From: Rhodobiaceae bacterium UBA7804 | GTDB taxonomy: Bacteria; Pseudomonadota; Alphaproteobacteria; Parvibaculales; Parvibaculaceae | Assembly (NCBI GenBank): GCA_002480495.1 | Contig: DLCG01000018.1 | Span: 19,018 to 57,034, forward strand | Direction: 5' to 3' | DNA length: 38,017 nucleotides | Shown here: positions 25,193-33,830 of the stretch, piece by piece | Layout: each line of letters opens with the position of its first letter | How positions within the stretch are numbered: the first letter of the stretch is position 1 | Program-made: the position numbers and the translations under genes | Notes under the pieces: generated by a model | What the model was told of the DNA's origin: nothing | Databases searched by the model: none | Seen by the model: only the letters and a program-made list of their open reading frames with translations

Positions 25193-25242
25193 AAAAAGCC
25201 CGGTCCTGCGCTTTCTTCAAAAGTGCAGGAAACCGGGCTTTT
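25193..25242 (-). terminator. Strong intrinsic terminator of the 53-aa gene, possibly bidirectional
   Basis: On the minus strand, AAAAGCCCGGTTTCCTGC pairs across a loop with GCAGGACCGGGCTTTTT. The stem is long with flanking A and T tracts on both sides. It begins 16 bases after the stop of the small gene at 25258 and insulates it from tetR. Confidence 0.85.
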
Positions 25243-25257
25243 GTGAGCGGTAACTGC

Positions 25258-25419
25258 TCAGTCGGCGGCGCGCAGCGCCTCGCCGAAATCGCGATCCTTC
25301 TCGGCCTTTTTCGGCTTGGCGGTGTCGTCATTCGCGACGGCATACCAATGGGCCTGACCCGTAAACAGCTCAGCGGCGAGAGCGGCGTCGTGAAGCCACT
25401 GCTTGTATATCTTCTTCAT
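25258..25419 (-). CDS. 53-residue protein of unknown function
   Basis: Small basic/acidic protein beginning MKKIYKQWLHDAALAAELF and ending EKDRDFGEALRAAD. The N-terminal 28 residues form a plausible amphipathic helix; the rest is charged and probably disordered. The ATG at 25417-25419 has a near-perfect AAGGAGGT Shine-Dalgarno four bases upstream. A candidate promoter with two dyads lies upstream and a strong terminator downstream, so it is an independent transcript. I do not recognise a family. The upstream dyad contains TTGC-N3-GCAA, recalling TGC-rich sites of polyhydroxyalkanoate regulators, so a phasin-like role is a weak possibility. Confidence 0.8.
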   Translation of the reverse strand: MKKIYKQWLHDAALAAELFTGQAHWYAVANDDTAKPKKAEKDRDFGEALRAAD

Positions 25420-25438
25420 CTGGACCTCCTTACGGAGA

Positions 25439-25455
25439 ATGTTGCGTTGCAACAT
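25439..25455. promoter_or_regulatory. Perfect 7-3-7 palindrome upstream of the 53-aa gene
   Basis: ATGTTGC-GTT-GCAACAT, at or just downstream of the predicted -10 and 19 bases before the start codon, positioned as a repressor site. The core TTGC-N3-GCAA resembles a TGC-type operator. Confidence 0.65.
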
Positions 25456-25482
25456 ATGTAACACCGTCATGACGGGATTCAA
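25455..25482 (-). promoter_or_regulatory. Candidate promoter of the 53-aa gene with internal dyad
   Basis: Minus strand: TTGAAT (25482-25477), 16-base spacer, TACATA (25460-25455). The spacer contains the perfect palindrome CCGTCATGACGG (25464-25475). The -10 is a weak match; support comes mainly from position and the surrounding dyads. Confidence 0.45.
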
Positions 25483-25571
25483 GCAGCGAGACCTGCGGCA
25501 AAACGACTTGCAAGGAAAGGAGGCGACTTCGCGGACGCCATGCGGCATACAACCGCCGAAGGAACGCAGCT

Positions 25572-26831
<1,260 letters not shown>

Positions 26832-26858
26832 AGAAAGCCTTTATCGGCAGTCTTTTTC

Positions 26859-26963
26859 GTCATTGCGAGGAGGCCGCGAGGCCGACGAAGCAATCCAGGA
26901 GCCGCTTGCTCAGGGTCTTGCCGCCCCTGGATTGCTTCGCTCCTTTCAGTCGCTCGCAATGAC
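26859..26963. repeat. Long palindromic repeat, copy A
   Basis: 105 bases with outer inverted ends GTCATTGCGAG/CTCGCAATGAC and inner arms GAAGCAATCCAGG/CCTGGATTGCTTC. It fills the space between the convergent MFS and ubiA genes. Its right 37 bases are the exact reverse complement of the left 37 bases of copy B. Confidence 0.92.
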
Positions 26964-26974
26964 GACAATGGTTT

Positions 26975-27898
26975 TTACGCGATCTGTCCGGCGACGATGG
27001 CGGCGAAGACGATGAGCCCGAAGTCGCGATTGGAACGGAAGAGACGCAGGCACCGCGCCGGATCGTCGATGTCGAGCGTGACGATCTGCCAGACGAGAAG
27101 CGCGGCGGCGAGCGCTGCCACGGGATAGAAGAAGAAACCAAGCCCCGCCACGGCGGCAGAGGCGACAAGCGCCGCCATCATCGCGCCGTAGAAGGCCCAG
27201 AGATATTTCTTCGTGGACGCGCCGAACTTCAGCGCCGTCGACTTCACGCCGATCAGCGCATCGTCTTCCTTGTCCTGATGCGCATAGATGGTGTCGTAAC
27301 CGACGGTCCATGCAATCGCGCCGAGATAGAGAAGTATGGGCGCGAGCGAGAGTTCTTCTTCCACAGCGGCCCATCCCATCAGCGCGCCCCAGTTGAAGGC
27401 GAGGCCGAGCACGAATTGCGGCCAGTAGGTGATGCGCTTCATGGAGGGATAGATCGCGACGAGGATGAGCGACGAAAGCCCGAGCCAGATCGCGAAGCTG
27501 TTGAAGGTGAGGAGCACGCAAAGCCCGATGAGGCATTGCAGGAGAAGGAACGCCCAAGCCTGTTTGACGCTGACGGCGCCAGACGGAATGGGGCGCGAGC
27601 GCGTGCGCGCGACGGCGGCGTCTATGTCGCGGTCGACAATGTCGTTCCAGGTGCAGCCCGCGCCGCGCATGGCGACGGCGCCGATGAGGAAGAGGACGAG
27701 AAGAACAGGCGAGGGCCAGCCTTCGCTCGCCAGCGCGACAGACCACCAGCAGGGCAGCAGCAGCAGCCACCAGCCGATGGGCCGGTCGAGCCGCGCGAGC
27801 CGCGCATAGGGCCGCAGCGACGCGGGCGCGTGAGCGTCCACCCAGTTTTTGGGCGGCGCATCGGCGACGCGGGATCTGTCTTCGGCTCTCTCTTCCAT
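26975..27898 (-). CDS. ubiA: 4-hydroxybenzoate polyprenyltransferase UbiA
   Basis: 307-residue, roughly nine-helix membrane enzyme that joins a polyprenyl chain to 4-hydroxybenzoate in ubiquinone synthesis. The first Asp-rich motif is NDIVDRDID (85-93, NDxxDxxxD), and the second is YDTIYAHQDKEDD (201-213). I chose the ATG at 27896-27898 with AAAGGAAGAG upstream. A GTG at 28000 would add 34 hydrophilic residues. UbiD, a later pathway step, is at 6190. It converges on the MFS gene through repeat A. Confidence 0.94.
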   Translation of the reverse strand: MEERAEDRSRVADAPPKNWVDAHAPASLRPYARLARLDRPIGWWLLLLPCWWSVALASEGWPSPVLLVLFLIGAVAMRGAGCTWNDIVDRDIDAAVARTRSRPIPSGAVSVKQAWAFLLLQCLIGLCVLLTFNSFAIWLGLSSLILVAIYPSMKRITYWPQFVLGLAFNWGALMGWAAVEEELSLAPILLYLGAIAWTVGYDTIYAHQDKEDDALIGVKSTALKFGASTKKYLWAFYGAMMAALVASAAVAGLGFFFYPVAALAAALLVWQIVTLDIDDPARCLRLFRSNRDFGLIVFAAIVAGQIA

Positions 27899-28100
27899 CT
27901 CTTCCTTTGGAGGCTTTCCGGCGTGGATGTGGCGGACGGCAGGAGGCTTTGAGACGCCTTGCCGGGTGGCGAGATTATCCCCGGACGAGGCGTTTTGCAC
28001 CCGCGAGAGGACGAGGCGCGCCTGGGGATAAAAGCGCCGGATTCGGGCCGACCGTCACATGAACGTCATTAAACCGTTACAAAGCGCGCGCTTATCCCCG

Positions 28101-28595
28101 TCAGGGCGTAATGGCCAGGGGCGAAGCGGGGATATCTCCGGCGATCAGCGCCGGGAGATGCTGCACCAGCGAAGTGGGGAAGATGAGTTCGGTGGTTTCC
28201 CGCAATTCGCCGAGGGTCCACCACTTCATGTCCTGGATGACCTCGCGCTCGAGAGGGGTCCACCCGCCTCGGTTGAGGACGGTTGTACCGGTGCGGGCGA
28301 GCACGAAGGTTTCCTGAAGAAGCCGGTTCTTGCCATGGACGCAAAGCACATGCTCGGTGGTCCAGACCGGAGGGCCGATCCGGGCATCGGCAAGACCGGT
28401 CTCTTCCGTGAGTTCCCGCCTTGCCGCTGTGGCAATATCCTCTCCCGGCTCCATCTCGCCGCCAATGGTGACCCAATAGGCGCGGGAGAGCACCTTGCCG
28501 GACGCATCGCCGACATTCGGGTCATGCATCCGGATGAGGAGGAGGCGGTCCTGCCCGTCGAGCAGGAGGACGCGCGCTGTCTTGCGAGGGAGCAT
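28101..28595 (-). CDS. NUDIX hydrolase
   Basis: 164 residues with a complete Nudix box (G46-x5-E52-x7-R60-E61-L62-x-E64-E65-x-G67-L68), so Mg-dependent nucleoside diphosphate-X hydrolysis is expected. The preceding YWVTIGGEMEPGED is typical. The ATG at 28593-28595 is preferred; a TTG four codons upstream is possible. The substrate (mutagenic dNTP, ADP-ribose, CoA or other) cannot be told from sequence. Its upstream region is occupied by repeat B. Confidence 0.9.
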   Translation of the reverse strand: MLPRKTARVLLLDGQDRLLLIRMHDPNVGDASGKVLSRAYWVTIGGEMEPGEDIATAARRELTEETGLADARIGPPVWTTEHVLCVHGKNRLLQETFVLARTGTTVLNRGGWTPLEREVIQDMKWWTLGELRETTELIFPTSLVQHLPALIAGDIPASPLAITP

Positions 28596-28628
28596 TCTGA
28601 GTTCCAATTCTGCCGAACTGTTTTAGGC

Positions 28629-28755
28629 GTCATTGCGAGCGACTGAAAGGAGCGAAGCAATCCAGGGCGGCAACCACAGTGCTCGCGGCCCTGGATTGCT
28701 TCGTCGCGGCCCTCGGGCGCGCCTGCGGCGCGAGTGGGCCGCTTCTCGCAATGAC
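28629..28755. repeat. Long palindromic repeat, copy B
   Basis: 127 bases with ends GTCATTGCGAG and CTCGCAATGAC and inner arms GAAGCAATCCAGG/CCTGGATTGCTTC. The right arm carries an extra GC-rich hairpin (CGGGCGCGCCTGCGGCGCG). It sits between the divergent NUDIX and rsmE starts, 31 bases before rsmE. Confidence 0.92.
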
Positions 28756-28785
28756 GATGGTGGTGAAACCCGCGATACTCGCCCC

Positions 28786-29583
28786 ATGAAGAATCGGGAA
28801 GACGAAAACGCCGACGAGAACCCGCGCTGCGCGAGCGGCAAGGCGCGTCTCTATATAGAAGAGAGCCTCGCCGGGGCGGGTGCGCATCTGACGCTCGAAA
28901 AGGAGCAGTCGCATTACCTCGTGAACGTGCTCCGCATGGGCGAAGGAGCCCAAGTGCTGCTCTTCAACGGGCGCGACGGCGAATGGGCGGCGCGGATCGC
29001 GGAGGCGCACAAGAAGAACTGCGTGCTCGAACTCGTCGAGCGGACGAGAGAGCAGGAGGCCCTCCCCGACATCTGGCTTCTCTTCGCGCCGGTGAAACGC
29101 GCACGGCTCGACTTCATCGCCCAGAAGGCGACAGAGATGGGCGCCGCCGTGATCCAGCCCGTCTTCACGGAGCGCACCGTGGTGACGCGGCTGAAGGACG
29201 AACGCCTGCAGGCGAACGCGGTGGAGGCGGCCGAGCAATGCGGCCTCGTCGCGGTGCCGGAAGTGCGCGAGGCGGAGAAGCTGGCGCGCCTCATCGCGAA
29301 ATGGGATGAGCACGCGCCGGGACGCCTGATCCTCTTCTGCGACGAGAACGAGGGACCGGGCGCGACGCGCGCGGCGCTTGAAAGGCTGGCAAGCGAGGGC
29401 GCGAAGGGAGCGCCTCTCGCCGTGCTGATCGGACCGGAGGGCGGCTTCTCGCCGGCCGAACGCGACATGCTGCGGAGGCGGAGCGACACGCTCGCCATTT
29501 CGCTTGGACCCCGCATCATGCGCGCGGATACGGCGGCGATTGCCGCGCTCGCCGTGGTGGGGCTGATGCTGGGAGATTGGTGA
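28786..29583 (+). CDS. rsmE: 16S rRNA (uracil1498-N3)-methyltransferase RsmE
   Basis: 265-residue SPOUT-fold methyltransferase. An N-terminal PUA-like part (HYLVNVLRMGEGAQVLLFNG) is followed by the knot region with KRARLDFIAQKATEMGA, LIGPEGGFSPAERDML and LGPRIMRADTAAIAAL. It methylates U1498 of 16S rRNA. The ATG at 28786 begins just after repeat B; the longer frame upstream is repeat sequence. Confidence 0.95.
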   Translation: MKNREDENADENPRCASGKARLYIEESLAGAGAHLTLEKEQSHYLVNVLRMGEGAQVLLFNGRDGEWAARIAEAHKKNCVLELVERTREQEALPDIWLLFAPVKRARLDFIAQKATEMGAAVIQPVFTERTVVTRLKDERLQANAVEAAEQCGLVAVPEVREAEKLARLIAKWDEHAPGRLILFCDENEGPGATRAALERLASEGAKGAPLAVLIGPEGGFSPAERDMLRRRSDTLAISLGPRIMRADTAAIAALAVVGLMLGDW

Positions 29584-29598
29584 GGGAACATTGCTTTC

Positions 29599-29630
29599 CC
29601 ACCCACCCTCCCCGAGGGGAGGGTGGGTGG
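29599..29630. repeat. Perfect 15-base inverted repeat, hairpin
   Basis: CCACCCACCCTCCCC, two-base centre GA, then GGGGAGGGTGGGTGG. Perfect arms 16 bases after the rsmE stop, without a T-run. It resembles REP-like C/G-rich hairpins; a terminator or mRNA stabiliser is possible. Confidence 0.85.
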
Positions 29631-29774
29631 CCGGCGCTTGTACATGGAACTCCGATGGAACCCGAGGGAACCTGCCGCGTTGTTTTTCCGAACCGCGGCT
29701 GCCCGCGACAGGAGACTGCTCGTATGGGGGCGCGGCTTTGATTCAGCGGAACGGGAAGGAAAGGAACTCGCGTC

Positions 29775-30362
29775 ATGCGCGTGCTGGTCGTTTATTGCCA
29801 TCCGAAACCCGACAGCTATGTCGCCGCGATGCGCGACGCCGCGATCGAAGGGTTGAAGCAGGCGGGCCACGAACCGCAGATCGTCGATCTCTATGCGGAA
29901 GGTTTCGATCCGCGCTTCAGCGCGGAGGAACATGCGGCCTATGAAAACCCGGCGGAGAACGGCAAGGGCCTCGAACACTACACGCAGCAGCTTCGCTCGG
30001 TGGAGGGGATCGTCTTCGTCTTTCCGACCTGGTGGTACGACATGCCGGCGATGCTGAAAGGATGGTTCGACCGCGTCTGGCTGCCGGGAGCGGCGTTCGA
30101 TCTCGGCGCCGGCAAGATGATCGAGCCGCGCCTCCGGAACATCCGCTTCATGGGGGCGGTGACGAGCTGCGGCGCGCCCTGGTGGTGGTCGAAGCTCGTG
30201 GGTGAACCGCATCGCCGAGTCCTGATGCGGGGCATGCGCGCGCTCTGCGCGAAAAATTGCCGCCAGCTCTGGCTCGGCTGCTACCAGATGGACAGTTCGA
30301 CGCCGAAGAAACGCGCGGGCTTTCTCTCGACGATTCGCCGCCGCATGGCGCGGGTGGGGTGA
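29775..30362 (+). CDS. Flavodoxin-fold NAD(P)H oxidoreductase
   Basis: 195 residues of the Flavodoxin_2 (NQO1/MdaB/KefF-like) family. The FMN phosphate loop is in VYCHPKPDSYVAAM, and FVFPTWWYDMPAMLKGWFDRVW is the family signature. It probably reduces quinones by two electrons. The C-terminus (STIRRRMARVG) is basic. Start ATG 29775. Both ends are flanked by C/G-rich hairpins (29599 and 30400). Acyl carrier protein phosphodiesterase labels on such proteins are outdated. Confidence 0.88.
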   Translation: MRVLVVYCHPKPDSYVAAMRDAAIEGLKQAGHEPQIVDLYAEGFDPRFSAEEHAAYENPAENGKGLEHYTQQLRSVEGIVFVFPTWWYDMPAMLKGWFDRVWLPGAAFDLGAGKMIEPRLRNIRFMGAVTSCGAPWWWSKLVGEPHRRVLMRGMRALCAKNCRQLWLGCYQMDSSTPKKRAGFLSTIRRRMARVG

Positions 30363-30694
30363 GGGAGCATCCTCTTCATCAACGATGCAGTTGCCGTCTG
30401 GACCACCCGCCCGCAGGGGGAGGGTGGTCCGGATAGCGAGGGGGAGGAAAAATACTTCGCATCTCGCCCGACGCCGCTCCCCCAAGAATTGAATCGATAC
30501 AAACTGCTTCCCTCCCTGTCCTCCGGCGGCGCTTCGCTGTTACTTTTTGAACCGCCATTCGCGCTTGCCATGCGCGATTTGCGCTCCTACATCTGGGCGG
30601 CGCCGCAGTTCGTACCGGCGCGCCGACGGACCGGCCGAGCGGCGGATTTGAGAGTGCCGCAAGCGGCAAGGTCCATGGGAGGAAAGGGGCTCGA
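30363..30694. other. Intergenic region with a hairpin before gshA
   Basis: 332 bases. An imperfect hairpin GGACCACCC ... GGGTGGTCC (30400-30430) follows the oxidoreductase stop. I found no convincing promoter, RNA gene or ORF with a ribosome binding site in the remainder. Promoter elements for the glutamate-cysteine ligase presumably lie here. Confidence 0.5.
30400..30430. repeat. C/G-rich hairpin related to 29599-29630
   Basis: Nine-base perfect arms GGACCACCC/GGGTGGTCC with a 13-base loop, 38 bases after the oxidoreductase stop. It shares the CCACCC/GGGTGG core, and a TGAGGGA-purine-CAT lead-in at the stop codon, with the hairpin after rsmE. Confidence 0.7.
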
Positions 30695-32059
30695 ATGAGC
30701 ATTCTCGTTGCAGGGCCCGAGCCCATCACCGACCGCCGCGATCTCGTGGCCGCGCTGGAGCGCGGGAACAAGCCGCGCGATGAATGGCGCATCGGCACCG
30801 AGCACGAGAAGTTTCCCTTCTGTATGAAGAATCTGAGCCCCATTCCCTATGGCGGCGATCACGGCATTCGCGCCATGCTCGAAGGGCTGACGCGCTTCGG
30901 CTGGAAGCCGGTGATGGAAGGCGAGAACATCATCGGCCTCGAGAGCGACACCTCCGGCAATATCTCGCTGGAGCCGGGCGGACAGTTCGAGCTTTCCGGC
31001 GCGCCGCTCGAAACGCTGCACCAGACCTGCGCGGAGCTGCACGACCACCTGGCGCAGGTGAAGGAAGTGGGCGGCGAACACGGCATCGGCTTCCTCGGCC
31101 TCGGCTTCACGCCGAACTGGCGGCGCGACGAGATCCCCGTCATGCCCAAGGGCCGCTACAAGATCATGACGGAATACATGAAGAAGGTCGGGACCATGGG
31201 TCTCGACATGATGTACCGCTCCTGCACGGTGCAGGTGAACCTCGACTTCGCCTCCGAAACCGACATGGTGAAGAAGCTGCGCGTGGGCGTGGCGCTGCAG
31301 CCGCTGGCGACCGCGATCTTCGCCAATTCTCCTTTCACGGAAGGAAAGCCGAACGGCTATCTCTCCTATCGCAGCCATGTCTGGACCGACACGGACAATG
31401 AGCGCGCGGGCATGGTGCCCTTCATTTTCGAGGATGGCTTCGGCTTCGAACGCTGGGTGGACTATGCGCTCGATGTGCCGATGTATTTCGTCTATCGCGA
31501 CGGGAAATATATCGACGCGACGGGGCAGAGCTTCCGCGACTTTCTCGACGGACGGCTTCCCGCGCTTCCCGGCGAAGTGCCGACGCGGGGCGACTGGAAC
31601 AACCATCTGACGACGATCTTCCCCGAGGCGCGCATCAAGAACTATATCGAGATGCGCGGCGCCGATGGCGGGCCCTGGGCGCGGATCTGCGCGCTGCCTG
31701 CCTTCTGGGTCGGACTTCTCTACGATCAGTCATCGCTCGACGCGGCCTGGGACCTCGTGAAGGACTGGACGGCGGAAGAGCGGCAGGCGCTTCGCGACCG
31801 GGTGGCGAAGCACGGGCTGAAGACGCCCTTCCGGGGCGGCACGCTGCTTGATGTGGCGCGCAAGGCGGTGGCGATTTCGCGCGCCGGACTTGAAGCGCGC
31901 GGCAACGGCGACGGCGTGGGCGCGACGGAGGCGATCCATCTTCGCGCGGTGGAAGAGATCGTCGAGAAGGGCCAGTCGCCCGCGCAGGATCTGCTCGACC
32001 TTTATCATGGCCGCTGGGGCGGCAAGGTGGAGCCGGTCTACAAGGAGTTTGCGTTTTAG
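30695..32059 (+). CDS. gshA: Glutamate-cysteine ligase, plant/alphaproteobacterial class
   Basis: 454 residues of the GCS2 family, the third class of gamma-glutamylcysteine synthetase found in alphaproteobacteria and plants. It makes gamma-Glu-Cys in the first step of glutathione synthesis. Recognisable parts are DEWRIGTEHEKFPF (ATP/Glu site) at residues 28-41, EPGGQFELSGAPLETLH, YRSCTVQVNLDFASE, and NHLTTIFPEARIKNYIEMRGADG. E. coli GshA is unrelated in length. Start ATG 30695 with GGGAGGAAAGG upstream. It supplies thiol for the GST and MAPEG proteins. Confidence 0.95.
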   Translation: MSILVAGPEPITDRRDLVAALERGNKPRDEWRIGTEHEKFPFCMKNLSPIPYGGDHGIRAMLEGLTRFGWKPVMEGENIIGLESDTSGNISLEPGGQFELSGAPLETLHQTCAELHDHLAQVKEVGGEHGIGFLGLGFTPNWRRDEIPVMPKGRYKIMTEYMKKVGTMGLDMMYRSCTVQVNLDFASETDMVKKLRVGVALQPLATAIFANSPFTEGKPNGYLSYRSHVWTDTDNERAGMVPFIFEDGFGFERWVDYALDVPMYFVYRDGKYIDATGQSFRDFLDGRLPALPGEVPTRGDWNNHLTTIFPEARIKNYIEMRGADGGPWARICALPAFWVGLLYDQSSLDAAWDLVKDWTAEERQALRDRVAKHGLKTPFRGGTLLDVARKAVAISRAGLEARGNGDGVGATEAIHLRAVEEIVEKGQSPAQDLLDLYHGRWGGKVEPVYKEFAF

Positions 32060-32072
32060 TTTTCCGTTTTGC

Positions 32073-32172
32073 GTCATTGCGGGCGACCGTCAGGGAGCGA
32101 AGCAATCCAGGGGCGTCTGGCTCCGGCAATTGCGGCTATGGATTGCTTCGTCGCTTCGCTCCTCGCAATGAC
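32073..32172. repeat. Long palindromic repeat, copy C
   Basis: 100 bases with ends GTCATTGCGGG and CTCGCAATGAC and inner arms GAAGCAATCCAGG and ATGGATTGCTTCG. It begins 14 bases after the gshA stop and ends 24 before the VOC gene. More diverged in its loop than copies A and B. Confidence 0.9.
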
Positions 32173-32195
32173 GGCTGAGGGGAGGAGAGACACCC

Positions 32196-32579
32196 ATGTT
32201 CAGTCACGTCACCATCGGATCGAGCGACCCGGACAAGGCGGCGGCTTTCTATGACGCGGTGCTGGCGACGCTTGGCATCGCGCCTTTTTTCAAGGCACCG
32301 GGGCTTGCCTCCTACGGCACGGCGACGGGCCCCAAGGTCTTCATCCTGAAACCCTTCAACGGCGAAGCGCATGTACCCGGCAATGGCGGGCATGTCGCCT
32401 TTCTCGCGCCGAACCGCGCAGCCGTCGACGCCTTTCACGCGAAGGCGCTTGAAATGGGCGGGAGCGACGAAGGCGCGCCGGGGCTTCGCCCGCATTACCA
32501 TCCGAATTACTACGGCGCCTATGTGCGCGACCCGGAAGGCAACAAGTTGCAGGCCGTCTGCCACAGCAAGAACGGATAG
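32196..32579 (+). CDS. VOC/glyoxalase-fold protein
   Basis: 127 residues, two beta-alpha-beta-beta-beta modules. His4 (MFSHVTI) and His67 (GGHVAFLA) occupy positions used as metal ligands. In the final motif DPEGNKLQAVCH, the position usually Glu is Gln, so the metal site may be incomplete. A lactoylglutathione lyase-like or binding-protein role is possible. Start ATG 32196 with GGGGAGGAG upstream. The next gene starts four bases after the stop, indicating an operon. Confidence 0.88.
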   Translation: MFSHVTIGSSDPDKAAAFYDAVLATLGIAPFFKAPGLASYGTATGPKVFILKPFNGEAHVPGNGGHVAFLAPNRAAVDAFHAKALEMGGSDEGAPGLRPHYHPNYYGAYVRDPEGNKLQAVCHSKNG

Positions 32580-32582
32580 GCT

Positions 32583-33086
32583 GTGCGGCGCATTCTCCTG
32601 ATCGGCAGTCCGGGTTCGGGCAAGTCGACGCTTGCCCGGGCGCTCGGCGCGCGCTTTCACCTGCCCGTGACGCATCTCGACCGCCTGTGGTGGCGGCCCG
32701 GATGGGTGGAGCTTGGGGCCGAGAAGTTCCGCCCGCTCGTCGCGGAGATCGTGGCACGGGACAAATGGGTGATCGACGGCAATTACAGCAATACATGGGA
32801 TTTGCGCATGCCGCGCGCGGACACGATCGTCTGGATGGATCTGCCGCGCCGCGTCTGCCTGTGGCGCGTGTTCCGCCGCGCGGTGACGCAATATGGCAGG
32901 GTGCGCGGGGACATGGCGCCGGGCTGCCCGGAGCGCTTCGATCCGGAATTCTTCCGCTATGTCTGGAACTTCAAGGCATCGCATGACGAGAGGATCATGG
33001 AGGCGCTGCGCCGCCACGGCCGTCATGCACGAATCATCCGTCTGCGGAGCGATGAGGGAGTGGTGAGATTCGTCAGCGGGATCTGA
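32583..33086 (+). CDS. P-loop NTPase, FlaR/adenylate kinase-like
   Basis: 167 residues with Walker A GSPGSGKST (8-16), a HLDRLWWRPGW segment and WVIDGNYSNTWDLRM, all typical of the topology modulation protein FlaR-like group of adenylate kinase-related proteins. DTIVWMDLPRRVCLWRVFRR serves as the Walker B/lid region. Nucleoside or small-molecule kinase activity is likely; the substrate is unknown. The start is GTG 32583, just after the VOC stop. It converges on the membrane protein gene with a six-base gap. Confidence 0.87.
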   Translation: MRRILLIGSPGSGKSTLARALGARFHLPVTHLDRLWWRPGWVELGAEKFRPLVAEIVARDKWVIDGNYSNTWDLRMPRADTIVWMDLPRRVCLWRVFRRAVTQYGRVRGDMAPGCPERFDPEFFRYVWNFKASHDERIMEALRRHGRHARIIRLRSDEGVVRFVSGI

Positions 33087-33092
33087 TGCCGC

Positions 33093-33728
33093 TCAGGTGA
33101 GCAGGCAGATGACGTAGAGGCCGATCCAGACCGGCAGATAGATTCCGAGAAAGATGCCCCATTGCATGAGGCGCTCGTCTTTCTCTCCGGGCTCCGGCGC
33201 GGGGAAGAGCGAGGTGGCGACGAGCTTGAGCGCGAGCGGATCGGTGCGCGAGAGAAGGCCTTGCTGCGTGACGCCGTAAAAGGCGGCGATGAAGGCGAGC
33301 GAGGCGGCAAGGTCGTGATCCGCGCGGGCGAGGAAGACGCCCGCGGTCGCGACATGGCCGCAGAGCGCGAGAATGCCGAGCTTCGCCGCGAGATGGAGAA
33401 GGAGCGTGGCGTGGCTCCAGGCCCGCGTTTCGCCCGCCCGCCAGAGATTGAGCCTGATCTGCATATAGGCGCAGAAGAAGAGAAGTGCCGGCCCAGCGAT
33501 GAAGGCGAGCGGCAAGAGAAGCGGCGCCTTGTCGAGAATGACGATCCAGCCGGGCGCGGCAAAGCCCGCAAGCGCGATCATGAATGACGAGAAGAAGGCG
33601 ACGGCGTAGAGGGCAAAGAGCGCCGTCGCCGCCGCCACGCGCTTCCCGCGCGGCATCTCCGCGATGTGTGTGAAGAAGGCGTCGATACGATCGGTTGAGG
33701 GGCGCGCGGGGAGGGCGCTTTCCGTCAT
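33093..33728 (-). CDS. Integral membrane protein of unknown function
   Basis: 211 residues, not recognised. About five hydrophobic segments are visible, starting near residues 33-58, 68-88, 108-130, 140-153 and 188-210, with a short soluble N-terminus (MTESALPARPSTDRIDAFFTHIAEM). The segment GETRAWSHATLLLHLAAKLG carries Trp and His that could be functional. No catalytic motif was found. Start ATG 33726-33728. The base composition matches the neighbours. It lies downstream of tldD on the same strand, with 102 bases between. Confidence 0.78.
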   Translation of the reverse strand: MTESALPARPSTDRIDAFFTHIAEMPRGKRVAAATALFALYAVAFFSSFMIALAGFAAPGWIVILDKAPLLLPLAFIAGPALLFFCAYMQIRLNLWRAGETRAWSHATLLLHLAAKLGILALCGHVATAGVFLARADHDLAASLAFIAAFYGVTQQGLLSRTDPLALKLVATSLFPAPEPGEKDERLMQWGIFLGIYLPVWIGLYVICLLT

Positions 33729-33830
33729 GTTGGCCTCGCATGGCGAAAAGAATGACGAGAAAGACTAGCCCCATTCGCCAAGTGCGGAATCGCTCATTTT
33801 CGCAATGACGCGCCTCATGCGCGCAACGGC

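Noticed and set aside
25193..25242. Riboswitch or small RNA in the hairpin between tetR and the 53-aa gene
   Set aside because: The structure is fully explained as an intrinsic terminator with A and T tracts.
27975..28099. Three TTATCCCC or reverse sequences near ubiA and the NUDIX gene, resembling DnaA boxes and forming a loose inverted repeat
   Set aside because: Each lacks the consensus TTATCCACA ending, the loop is long, and no origin-type genes or AT-rich unwinding region are nearby.
33799..33810. TCGCAATGACGCG near the end of the tldD region, resembling one end of the long palindromic repeat
   Set aside because: Only one end is present, without inner arms; at most a remnant, possibly chance.
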